DNA of 11,253 bases from Lachnospiraceae bacterium (GTDB lineage Bacteria; Bacillota_A; Clostridia; Lachnospirales; Lachnospiraceae). The notes below the pieces were generated by a model that saw only the letters and a list, made by a program, of their open reading frames with translations, had not been told where the DNA came from and made no database searches. Numbering within the stretch: the stretch's first letter is position 1; each line of letters starts with the position of its first letter. Of the stretch, positions 1-7,598 are shown in pieces. The position numbers were made by a program, and so were the translations under genes. Location of the stretch: assembly GCA_017652545.1 (NCBI GenBank), contig JAGCAV010000188.1, forward strand, positions 1 through 11,253. Reading direction: 5' to 3'.

Positions 1-125
1 AAATGCTCCCTCAGCCTGTCATAGCCGGCCGAAGGCTTGTTCCTGCCGGCAGCGGACAGGATCGTCAGCACAGCCAGCCAGGTCAGCACGGCAATGCAAA
101 GCGGCCTTTTCAGCACCAACTCCAT
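1..125 (-). CDS. comEC: Probable ComEC/Rec2 competence channel, N-terminal fragment
   Basis: Only the first 41 codons are in the window; the gene continues past the left edge. The start is the ATG at 123-125, preceded by GTGGAG five bases upstream, and this ribosome binding site is the last unit of the repeat array at 127-240. The visible peptide begins MELVLKRPL and then runs into a hydrophobic stretch (roughly residues 9-26) followed by a charged segment. That matches the short cytoplasmic start and first membrane helix common in ComEC. ComEC proteins are polytopic membrane proteins that carry single-stranded DNA into the cell during transformation. The name rests mainly on context: comEA heads the same minus-strand operon, and comEC normally lies downstream of it. 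The fragment is too short to show the competence or metallo-hydrolase-like domains, so any other multi-pass membrane protein remains possible. Confidence 0.5.
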   Translation of the reverse strand, partial: MELVLKRPLCIAVLTWLAVLTILSAAGRNKPSAGYDRLREH

Positions 126-126
126 A

Positions 127-256
127 TTAACTCCACTCTTAACTCTCCACACTACACACTATCTGCAGCTCCACTCTCAACTCTCCACACTCCACACGAT
201 CCGCAGCTCCACTCTCAACTCTCCACACTCCACTCTCCACACGCCACACTGCCTCT
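127..256. repeat. Purine-rich tandem repeat array in the comEC leader
   Basis: Three head-to-tail copies of a 38-bp unit lie at about 127-164, 165-202 and 203-240. The second and third are nearly identical over their first 30 bases, and the copy next to the gene is more diverged. Read on the minus strand, each unit is built from heptads of the form GTGGAGN (GTGGAGA, GTTGAGA, GTGGAGC), followed by a GC-containing linker such as TGCGGAT. Degenerate heptads continue to about 250. The array fills nearly the whole gap between the stop of the GerMN gene (257) and the start of the putative comEC (125). Its last heptad, GTGGAGT, is that gene's Shine-Dalgarno sequence. Seven is not a multiple of three and no reading frame of interest spans the array, so it is best seen as a non-coding leader repeat. 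Confidence 0.85.
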
Positions 257-1261
257 TTACGGTTTTCCTGCCCCCACACCGATCATGGTATTCGCCTGCA
301 CGGTATCGGACAGATCCGCGATCAGCGAATCGTCTCTTGTGAATGTCTGCTCCAGATTGATCTGGGAGCGAAGCCTTACGTCATCTTTTCCGTCGATCAG
401 GATCCGTACGCCTTCGATCTCACAGCTGTCCATCAGGGAATTGACAAGCGCGTACACGGCGACCTCAGGGCTGACTGACAGATTGTTGACATCGTTGAAC
501 CTGGACCCGATATCCACAACGCAGATCCCGTCATCCAGATATACATTGTTGATCGGCACATCGCTGAAACAGACGGCATGCAGTGTGCTCTCCTCCGGTC
601 CTTTCAGCACATTTTCCACAACCACCCTTTCCAGGATCAGATTGCTGGAGAACCTGCCGCTGCGGTCTTCCTCCACCAGATGCTGCCCGGATCCGTCGGC
701 GAAATAGAGCTTCATGTCGGCATGCCGGTACGAATTGATCTCATCTCCCTGGGTTTCCACAAACGTCTCTTCGTTCATGGGGCCGACCACGGTTCCGTCC
801 GGTTCCGTCAGCGGCTGTGAATCCACGGTCACGGAGACATTCCGAACGCCCGGAAGCTGTACCAGCGTCTTGACGATACCTGCGCGGGCCAGTACCTCCT
901 GCACGTTGCTCAGTCCCAGGTAAGAAGCATTGAAATCGATGGTCAGATCATCCACGCCCATCGTATATCCGTTGATGGATACCCCGCCCGGAAGCGCGCT
1001 GATGACCTGCTCATCCGGCGCATACCTGAACTGTTCCAGCAGTTCCCGCAGGATCCCGTCAAAAGTCTCGGATTTCGGTCTGTAGATCCGGCTGACCAGT
1101 CCCGTATTGTCCGTATCACTGTAGAAGATCCTGTACTGACCGGGAGAAGGTTCTTCGGTATTCGTCGCCTTCAGGGACTGTCCGCATGCGGAAAGCAGCA
1201 CTGCCATAAGCAGGGCTGTCAGAACAGGTATCCAAATCTTGATCTTTTGTCTTTGTATCAT
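257..1261 (-). CDS. GerMN-domain lipoprotein, two GerMN repeats
   Basis: A 334-residue exported lipoprotein. Residues 1-25 form a basic, hydrophobic signal peptide ending in the lipobox LSAC, with Cys26 as the lipidated residue. Two copies of the GerMN fold follow: about 43-150 (starting YRIFYSDTDN, ending VTVDSQPL) and about 183-298 (starting MKLYFADGSG, ending VRILIDGK). This resembles Bacillus GerM, a sporulation and germination protein; GerMN domains are also found in lipoproteins of non-sporulating contexts. I chose the ATG at 1259-1261 because GGAGGAG lies about 10 bases upstream. A GTG at 1286-1288 would add nine residues but has no ribosome binding site and separates the signal from the start. 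The gene follows the histidine kinase by 30 bp, so it is likely co-transcribed and may be functionally tied to that sensor. The role is inferred from the family only. Confidence 0.85.
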   Translation of the reverse strand: MIQRQKIKIWIPVLTALLMAVLLSACGQSLKATNTEEPSPGQYRIFYSDTDNTGLVSRIYRPKSETFDGILRELLEQFRYAPDEQVISALPGGVSINGYTMGVDDLTIDFNASYLGLSNVQEVLARAGIVKTLVQLPGVRNVSVTVDSQPLTEPDGTVVGPMNEETFVETQGDEINSYRHADMKLYFADGSGQHLVEEDRSGRFSSNLILERVVVENVLKGPEESTLHAVCFSDVPINNVYLDDGICVVDIGSRFNDVNNLSVSPEVAVYALVNSLMDSCEIEGVRILIDGKDDVRLRSQINLEQTFTRDDSLIADLSDTVQANTMIGVGAGKP

Positions 1262-1291
1262 CCCTGTTTGTCTCCTCCGGCGTTCCACTGG

Positions 1292-2761
1292 TCAGATCTC
1301 GATCTCGGCGATCAGGTCATCTCCCGTGTTGTCCGGATCCCGCTCATACCGCAGAGGAATCCTGATGGTGAATGTTGTGCCCTCACCTTCCCGGCTGTAC
1401 ACGCGCACAGCTCCGTGATGCATCAATACGGCGCTCCGGGTGATCGCAAGTCCAAGTCCCGTTCCGCCGATCTCTCTGGAGTGGGATTTATCCACCCGGT
1501 AGAAACGTTCAAAGATATACTTCTGGTCTTCATCCGGGATCCCCATGCCGTTGTCTTCAACCTTGATAAAGAAATAGCTGCTGTCACTGTTCAGGGACAC
1601 ATGGACCCAGCCGCCCTCATGGTTATACTTGATCGCGTTTTCCACCAGGTTCGTCACCGCAAGCGTAAGCTTTGTCGCATCCACTTCAGCGATGACCTCC
1701 CTGCCCAGCTCCGGGACCAGTTCCACCTTGGCCAGTGCGGCGATCGGGATAAGCCGTTTCAGGATCAGATCGATCAGGTCATTGATGTTCGTCTCCTGGA
1801 TATTGATGATGGTGGACTTTCTGTCCATCTTCACCAGTTCGAGCAGGTCTGTGATGATCTTGTTCTCACGGTCGATCTCATCCGCGATATCCTGCATGAA
1901 CTCCCTGTACAGTTCGTTCGGCACTTCCTCCTGTGCATTCAGGGAATCGGCCAGCACCTTCATGGATGTCAGCGGCGTTTTCAGTTCGTGCGACACGTTC
2001 GAGACAAATTCCTGCCTGGTATCCTCCTGTGCGCGCAGCCTCTGGCGCATTCTGTTGTAAGCCTCAGCCAGCAGCCTGGTCTCCGTATAGTCTGGTATGG
2101 AGATGTCTTCATCCAGGAACTGGTCTTTCTCATTCAGGGATGCCGTTACTTTTCCGAAAGGCCTGACAAGCAGGCGGGCTGCATAAAAGGCCATGGCCAG
2201 CACCAGCAGGATCATGATGACCTGCAGGATAAAGACTTTTCCGCTCAGTGCGGAACGGCCTTCTTCAATGTCTGTTGTCGGCGCGCTGATGATCATGAGG
2301 CCCCTGACGACATCACCCCCCGGTTCCCTGACCGGAACCGTCACTTCCAGGTAATGCTGTCTCGAATTATAGTTCGACTGAACGCTGCCCCTGAAACTCT
2401 CAAGGACCTTCTTCGCGATAATGATCCTGCCCTCGTCGCTCTCAAAGGTATCTCGGAGAATCCTGAACTTCTCATTCACAACGACAGCCCTGCCGTTCCA
2501 GATGCTGCACAGCTGATTGATCTGTGTCTCCAGCGTCTCCGACGGCGTGCCTGTCAGGTATCCGGATCGTCCCAGCTCTTCCGCGATCATTTCGCTTCTG
2601 CTCCTGATCAGGGAAATACGCTGTTCGATCGCCTGTGTCTCATAGTTCCTCAGAATGCCGAATTTCAGTACATAGATCGGAATGATTCCCACAAAAAGCA
2701 GGATCAGAAATAATCTGACCCTGAGGCTTTTTACATATCGTAATAATCTGTCCTTAATCAT
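1292..2761 (-). CDS. Membrane sensor histidine kinase (HAMP, HisKA, HATPase)
   Basis: A 489-residue sensor kinase of the PhoR/WalK-like class. Membrane helices lie at about 15-37 and 174-198, enclosing an extracytoplasmic sensor region of roughly 135 residues with no family I can name. A HAMP linker follows (about 199-250). The dimerisation and phosphorylation box reads FVSNVSHELKTPLTS, with the phospho-accepting His258. The ATP-binding domain shows the N box (NLVENAIKYN, Asn375), the G1 box (DNGMGIP, about 403-409), the F box (FERFYRVDKS) and the G2 box (GGTGLGLAI, 432-440), so the enzyme should be active. It lies 58 bp downstream of its cognate response regulator and 30 bp upstream of the GerMN gene. 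The ATG at 2759-2761 is the only possible start because an in-frame stop precedes it, yet no good Shine-Dalgarno sequence is present. The stimulus cannot be told from sequence. Confidence 0.95.
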   Translation of the reverse strand: MIKDRLLRYVKSLRVRLFLILLFVGIIPIYVLKFGILRNYETQAIEQRISLIRSRSEMIAEELGRSGYLTGTPSETLETQINQLCSIWNGRAVVVNEKFRILRDTFESDEGRIIIAKKVLESFRGSVQSNYNSRQHYLEVTVPVREPGGDVVRGLMIISAPTTDIEEGRSALSGKVFILQVIMILLVLAMAFYAARLLVRPFGKVTASLNEKDQFLDEDISIPDYTETRLLAEAYNRMRQRLRAQEDTRQEFVSNVSHELKTPLTSMKVLADSLNAQEEVPNELYREFMQDIADEIDRENKIITDLLELVKMDRKSTIINIQETNINDLIDLILKRLIPIAALAKVELVPELGREVIAEVDATKLTLAVTNLVENAIKYNHEGGWVHVSLNSDSSYFFIKVEDNGMGIPDEDQKYIFERFYRVDKSHSREIGGTGLGLAITRSAVLMHHGAVRVYSREGEGTTFTIRIPLRYERDPDNTGDDLIAEIEI

Positions 2762-2819
2762 TTTACCAAGGTGTATAAACCGTTATCTCATCTTTCCGGG
2801 GTGCGTCCATGAAAGAACG

Positions 2820-3515
2820 TCAATGCTGGAAATAGTAGCCGACGCCCCACTTGGTGTGTACGAACCTGGGCTCGCTGGGATTCGCTTCGATCTTCTCACG
2901 CAGACGGCGCACATGCACGTCCACGGTACGAACATCACCGGGTCCCGGTGCTTCGTAACCCCAGACCAGCTTCAGCAGGCTCTCGCGTGAATACACTTTG
3001 TTCGGATTAAAGACCAGGAGTTCAAGAAGATCGAACTCCTTTGCAGTGAGATTGATGTCTTTTCCGTTAACGGTGACTGTTCTGGAATCGGCATCCAGCG
3101 TCAGTTCTCCGGCCACCACGACCCTGTCGCTTCGATCCGCGACTGCCCTGGCCGCCGTCCGGCGCATGATTGCCTTCAGCCTGGCCTTGACCTCAAGAAT
3201 ATTGAACGGTTTTGTGATGTAGTCATCGGCACCGTACTCGAGACCCATGATCTTATCCATGTCATCTCCCTTGGCCGTGAGCATCACAATCGGAACCTCT
3301 GAAAATTCCCGGATCTGCTGGCACACAGACAGTCCGTCCACTTTCGGAAGCATCAGATCAAGAAGGATGATATCATAACTGTTCGATCTCGCCTTTTCGA
3401 GCGCTTCCTCACCGTCAAAGGCCGTATCCACCACCATGTCATCCTGCTCCAGGGAAAAACGGATCCCCTTTACGATCAGTTTTTCATCATCAACCACCAG
3501 AACTCTTTTTGCCAT
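2820..3515 (-). CDS. OmpR/PhoB-family response regulator
   Basis: A 231-residue two-component transcription factor. The receiver domain (about 4-118) has the acidic pocket Asp9-Asp10, the phosphorylated Asp53 in LLDLMLPKVDG, Thr80 and Lys102 (TKPF). A short linker leads to a winged-helix DNA-binding domain (about 131-230), with the typical NLTAKEFDLLELL and VDVHVRRLREKIE segments and a final GVGYYF wing. AAGGAG lies seven bases before the ATG at 3513-3515, a strong site that fixes the start. The gene sits 61 bp after comEA and 58 bp before the histidine kinase that is presumably its partner. Closest well-known relatives are WalR/PhoP-type regulators of cell-envelope functions, but the usual walHIJ neighbours are absent, so I do not assign a symbol. 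Targets are unknown; autoregulation of this operon is possible but no repeated binding motif is obvious. Confidence 0.95.
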   Translation of the reverse strand: MAKRVLVVDDEKLIVKGIRFSLEQDDMVVDTAFDGEEALEKARSNSYDIILLDLMLPKVDGLSVCQQIREFSEVPIVMLTAKGDDMDKIMGLEYGADDYITKPFNILEVKARLKAIMRRTAARAVADRSDRVVVAGELTLDADSRTVTVNGKDINLTAKEFDLLELLVFNPNKVYSRESLLKLVWGYEAPGPGDVRTVDVHVRRLREKIEANPSEPRFVHTKWGVGYYFQH

Positions 3516-3576
3516 TTATATCTCCTTATGATCAGTGTCTGTCCCTGTGTCCGGGGCTTCCTGTGATCTGTTCCTG

Positions 3577-4278
3577 TTATACTGTCACCATGCCACTCAG
3601 TTTCAACAGCATGCTGTTTCCGATACCGCTGATTTTTGTCAGTTCCTCTACGGATGAGAACCCGCCGTTCATCTGCCTGTAGGCCACAATATCTTCCGCG
3701 CGTTTCTTTCCGATACCCGGCAGTGTCATCAATTCCTCCACACCGGCCGTATTCAGATTGACAGCCCCCGTTTCCTCTCCGGTCCCGCCCTTTCCGGCAG
3801 GCTCAGGATCATTGCCGTGGCGGATGATTCCGAAGCGGTCGCCCGCAGGCGTTCTGCCCGCTTCTTCCATGGCGGCGGTTTCCGCTGTACTGTAGATCCT
3901 CAGCTTATCCGCATCCGCAAGCACCTCCGCCAGATTGCACCAGTCCCGGTCCGCGTCCGGCAGAAAACCTCCGGCCGCATCCACTGCATGGAATACCCGG
4001 TCTCCGCTGTGCAACGCATACACACCCGGCGCTGAAACCATCCCGCTCACATGCACATAGATCAGATCCTGCTCTGTCTCATGCTGTTCTTCGGATGATC
4101 TCTCCGTCCGGGCTGTATCCGGTTCCGTTGTCTCCTCCCTGCGGGGCGGATCATCGGCTGTTCTCACGATGATCTGACGGCTGCATCCTGTTCCTGCTGT
4201 CAGAACAGCCAGAAAAAGCAGTATGCACACTGTCGTGCCCTGCATAAGGCAGCTGAGTCGTCTGCCTGCTTTGTTCAT
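3577..4278 (-). CDS. comEA: ComEA-like DNA-binding protein (SLBB plus helix-hairpin-helix)
   Basis: A 233-residue membrane-anchored DNA receptor of the natural competence type. Residues about 13-31 form a hydrophobic anchor ending TAGTGC; this is a poor lipobox, so it may be a signal anchor rather than a lipoprotein. A charged, low-complexity linker (about 33-70) leads to an SLBB domain (about 72-131, beginning YVHVSGMVSAPGVY). The tandem helix-hairpin-helix domain (about 172-233) starts VNLNTAGVEEL and carries the two hairpins LPGIG and ISGIG that bind the DNA backbone. I start at the ATG at 4276-4278, with AGGAG seven bases upstream; an upstream GTG at 4300-4302 has no such site and lies inside a hairpin. 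It heads the operon containing the two-component system, GerMN lipoprotein and putative comEC. Whether transformation occurs cannot be judged here. Confidence 0.9.
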   Translation of the reverse strand: MNKAGRRLSCLMQGTTVCILLFLAVLTAGTGCSRQIIVRTADDPPRREETTEPDTARTERSSEEQHETEQDLIYVHVSGMVSAPGVYALHSGDRVFHAVDAAGGFLPDADRDWCNLAEVLADADKLRIYSTAETAAMEEAGRTPAGDRFGIIRHGNDPEPAGKGGTGEETGAVNLNTAGVEELMTLPGIGKKRAEDIVAYRQMNGGFSSVEELTKISGIGNSMLLKLSGMVTV

Positions 4279-4288
4279 GCATAAACTC

Positions 4289-4304
4289 CTGTGCAACGGC
4301 ACAG
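4289..4304 (-). promoter_or_regulatory. Hairpin overlapping the comEA Shine-Dalgarno sequence
   Basis: On the minus strand CTGTGC, loop CGTT, GCACAG forms a perfect six-base-pair stem with a four-base loop. The last two bases of the 3' arm (AG) are the first two of the comEA ribosome binding site AGGAG at 4286-4290, which lies seven bases before the ATG. A folded leader would partly hide that site. The hairpin is seen directly; a regulatory role is inferred. Confidence 0.5.
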
Positions 4305-4325
4305 TTCCCCGCTATGCAAGAATAT

Positions 4326-4354
4326 ATATTAACAAATTTGTAAAATTTTTGCAA
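4326..4354 (-). promoter_or_regulatory. Candidate promoter of the comEA operon
   Basis: On the minus strand TTGCAA (4349-4354) is followed after 17 bases by TAATAT (4326-4331), in a strongly AT-rich stretch that contrasts with the roughly 50% GC surroundings. The predicted start site near 4319 gives a leader of about 40 bases that holds the 4289-4304 hairpin. A ten-base perfect palindrome, ACAAATTTGT (4332-4341), sits between the -35 and -10 boxes, where a repressor could act. No terminator is visible between glpK (stop at 4373) and this site, so readthrough from glpK is also possible. Confidence 0.6.
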
Positions 4355-4372
4355 TACTTAGAATCTGACTTT

Positions 4373-5872
<1,500 letters not shown>

Positions 5873-5891
5873 CTATCTCCTTCGCCAAAAA

Positions 5892-5903
5892 CCTGTTCAC
5901 AGG
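5892..5903. promoter_or_regulatory. Short dyad in the glpK leader
   Basis: CCTGT, two-base centre TC, ACAGG forms a five-base-pair dyad lying just downstream of the predicted glpK start site and ahead of its ribosome binding site. The position fits an operator better than an RNA hairpin because the loop would be only two bases. A second dyad, TGGAA with seven bases to TTCCA (5955-5971), lies upstream of the promoter. Neither matches a regulator site I can name. Confidence 0.3.
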
Positions 5904-5918
5904 ACAGTACTTTTGTAA

Positions 5919-5927
5919 ATCATACCA
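5919..5927 (-). promoter_or_regulatory. Candidate glpK promoter, extended -10
   Basis: On the minus strand TGGTATGAT combines an extended -10 (TGn) with TATGAT, placing the start site near 5912 and giving a leader of about 43 bases. The -35 position (around 5942-5947, TTTTAA) is poor, which is usual for extended -10 promoters. The assignment is by motif only. Confidence 0.5.
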
Positions 5928-6024
5928 TATCCGGCGGCTGTTTAAAAGCAGACTTGGAATCTGTTCTTCCATGCCGTTTTACTGCATATTTATCATTTTT
6001 CTTACATTCTTTTTACTTTCTTCA

Positions 6025-6054
6025 TGTACAAAAACAGTCTGTCTGTGTTATACT
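6025..6054 (+). promoter_or_regulatory. Candidate gltA promoter, extended -10
   Basis: TGTACA (6025-6030) is followed after 18 bases by TATACT (6049-6054), itself preceded by TGT to give an extended -10. A pyrimidine-rich tract with T runs lies just upstream (about 5990-6022). The start site would be near 6061, leaving a 70-base leader before the gltA ATG. This is the best plus-strand promoter match in the glpK-gltA gap. Confidence 0.55.
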
Positions 6055-6089
6055 TCCCATGTTTTTATTCACAGAAGAGTAGATAGAAA

Positions 6090-6119
6090 CCGGGAGGTAT
6101 GGCAGCATTGCCGCCCCGG
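6090..6119 (+). promoter_or_regulatory. Hairpin in the gltA 5' leader
   Basis: CCGGG (6090-6094) can pair with CCCGG (6115-6119). Inside, GGCA (6101-6104) pairs with TGCC (6109-6112) around a GCAT loop, giving a two-part stem just ahead of the GGAGGAAGGAG ribosome binding region. It contains a GGGAGG sequence of its own. It may stabilise the messenger or tune initiation; no T run follows, so it is not a terminator. Confidence 0.4.
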
Positions 6120-6133
6120 AGGAAGGAGAGAAC

Positions 6134-7519
6134 ATGCAGGATCAGCTTCTGTATTCGGAATTAACGCCCCTGCTTCTGAAACTTTCAAAAGAATGTGAGC
6201 GCTTCGGATCGATCGATCCCGGCCTTTATGTCAAATATGATGTCAAACGCGGACTTCGTGATCTTTCGGGTAAAGGTGTCGTTGCCGGACTGACCGAGAT
6301 CTCCCGGGTAAACGGAAAGCGAATTGATCAGGATGGAAGGGAAATCCCCTGCGAGGGTGAACTTTTCTACAGAGGTCACAACATCAATGACCTTGTCCGC
6401 GGCTTTATTTCGGACGACAGATTCGGCTTTGAAGAGATCGCCTATCTCCTCCTTTTCGGAAGACTGCCGGACCGGAAACGTCTGGCCGATTTCACGCAGC
6501 TGCTTTCTCATTATCGTGAACAGCTGCCTTCCAATTTTACCAGAGAGATCATCATGACGGCTCCGAGCCAGGATATGATGAACGTGCTGGCGAGAAGTGT
6601 CCTTACGCTCTATGCCTATGATCCGCAGGCTGACGATATCTCCATACCGAATGTCCTGCGCCAGTGCCTTCAGCTGACTTCCATGCTTCCTTCTCTGGCT
6701 GTATACGGTTATCATACCTACCAGCACTATTACAATGGCAGGAGTCTTTACATCAATCCCGCGAATCCGTCCCTTTCCTTTGCGGAGAATATTCTTCACA
6801 TGCTCAGGAAAGACGGCAGATATACGCACCTGGAAGCCGTTCTCCTGGACCTGATGCTGGTCCTTCACATGGAGCATGGCGGCGGTACCAACTCAACATT
6901 TACGGCACACGTGGTCACTTCCTCCGCGACAGACACCTACTCTGTCTTCGCCGCTGCCCTGGGCTCGCTGAAGGGGCCGCGTCACGGCGGTGCCAATATA
7001 AAAGTCGTCCAGATGATGGACGACATGAAGGAAAAGGTAAAAGACTGGAAAGACAGAGACGAAGTTGCCGACTATCTGCAGAAGATCCTTACAAAAGACG
7101 GCTTTGACCACTCCGGTCTGATCTATGGTATGGGACATGCTGTCTACTCGCTCTCCGACCCGAGAGCGCTCATCCTCAAAGCCTACGCGGAACAGCTCTG
7201 CGCGGAAAAGAACCTGAGTGATGAATTTGCCCTCTACTGCCTGGTGGAGGAACTGGCGCCGAAGGTGATCGCCAGCAACGCCAGGATCTATAAAGGTGTC
7301 TCCGCGAACATCGACTTCTACAGCGGCCTTGTCTACAGCCTGCTCTCGCTGCCCAGCCAGCTGTACACCCCGCTGTTCGCCATTGCCAGAAGTGTCGGCT
7401 GGACAGCTCATCGCATTGAGGAGCTGATGACCCGCGGCAAGATCATCCGTCCCGCCTACATCAGCCTGTGCGACTACAGGAAATATGTACCGCTCTCCGA
7501 CAGAAAGATCCAGTCCTGA
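6134..7519 (+). CDS. gltA: Citrate synthase
   Basis: A 461-residue citrate (Si)-synthase-family enzyme that condenses oxaloacetate and acetyl-CoA to citrate, the entry step to 2-oxoglutarate and glutamate synthesis. The substrate-binding HMEHGGGTN (His248) and the catalytic trio are present: His284 in GPRHGGAN, His335 in GMGHAVY followed by DPR, and Asp394 in NIDFYSG. The N-terminal region of about 50 residues before the core is longer than in the E. coli enzyme and is typical of clostridial forms. AAGGAG five bases before the ATG at 6134 sets the start. No aconitase or isocitrate dehydrogenase gene is adjacent, so the enzyme is transcribed alone, from a promoter near 6025-6054 to the terminator at 7529-7568. 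A 2-methylcitrate synthase role cannot be excluded from sequence, though no propionate genes are near. Confidence 0.95.
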   Translation: MQDQLLYSELTPLLLKLSKECERFGSIDPGLYVKYDVKRGLRDLSGKGVVAGLTEISRVNGKRIDQDGREIPCEGELFYRGHNINDLVRGFISDDRFGFEEIAYLLLFGRLPDRKRLADFTQLLSHYREQLPSNFTREIIMTAPSQDMMNVLARSVLTLYAYDPQADDISIPNVLRQCLQLTSMLPSLAVYGYHTYQHYYNGRSLYINPANPSLSFAENILHMLRKDGRYTHLEAVLLDLMLVLHMEHGGGTNSTFTAHVVTSSATDTYSVFAAALGSLKGPRHGGANIKVVQMMDDMKEKVKDWKDRDEVADYLQKILTKDGFDHSGLIYGMGHAVYSLSDPRALILKAYAEQLCAEKNLSDEFALYCLVEELAPKVIASNARIYKGVSANIDFYSGLVYSLLSLPSQLYTPLFAIARSVGWTAHRIEELMTRGKIIRPAYISLCDYRKYVPLSDRKIQS

Positions 7520-7528
7520 AAAACAGAT

Positions 7529-7568
7529 AAAGGCTCCCTTTTCAGACCATTCCGAAAAGGGAGCCTTT
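7529..7568. terminator. Strong intrinsic terminator shared by gltA and the thrC operon
   Basis: AAAGGCTCCCTTTTC (7529-7543) pairs perfectly with GAAAAGGGAGCCTTT (7554-7568) across a ten-base loop, giving a 15-base-pair stem. It begins 9 bp after the gltA stop, and the 3' arm runs into a T stretch on the plus strand. On the minus strand the stem is followed by TTTATCTGTTTTT, so it should also stop transcripts from the convergent thrC unit that ends at 7599. Confidence 0.93.
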
Positions 7569-7598
7569 TATATCCTGTCCATTCCGCTGCATATCAGC

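Noticed and set aside
3..707. 234-codon open frame on the plus strand
   Set aside because: It runs antisense to the GerMN gene and through the repeat array; the N-terminal part is low-complexity translation of the repeats and no domain or ribosome binding site is seen.
1247..2713. 488-codon open frame on the plus strand
   Set aside because: It lies opposite the histidine kinase, whose motifs are unmistakable; the antisense product is rich in His, Gln and Arg with no domain, as expected of a shadow frame.
3570..3610. Possible internal promoter for the response regulator (TTGAAA, TATAAC)
   Set aside because: The spacer is 19 bases and the boxes lie in the comEA coding end; too weak to list as a feature.
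4151..4354. 67-codon minus-strand frame overlapping the comEA start
   Set aside because: It overlaps comEA in another frame, covers the promoter itself, and has no ribosome binding site.
5955..5971. Catabolite-responsive element (cre) upstream of glpK
   Set aside because: The dyad TGGAA(7)TTCCA has the wrong spacing and lacks the central CG of the cre consensus.
5971..6198. 75-codon plus-strand frame with a lipoprotein-like start (FFLLSSC)
   Set aside because: There is no ribosome binding site, it spans the predicted gltA promoter and leader, and it runs into gltA in another frame; the hydrophobic part is explained by the T-rich promoter tract.
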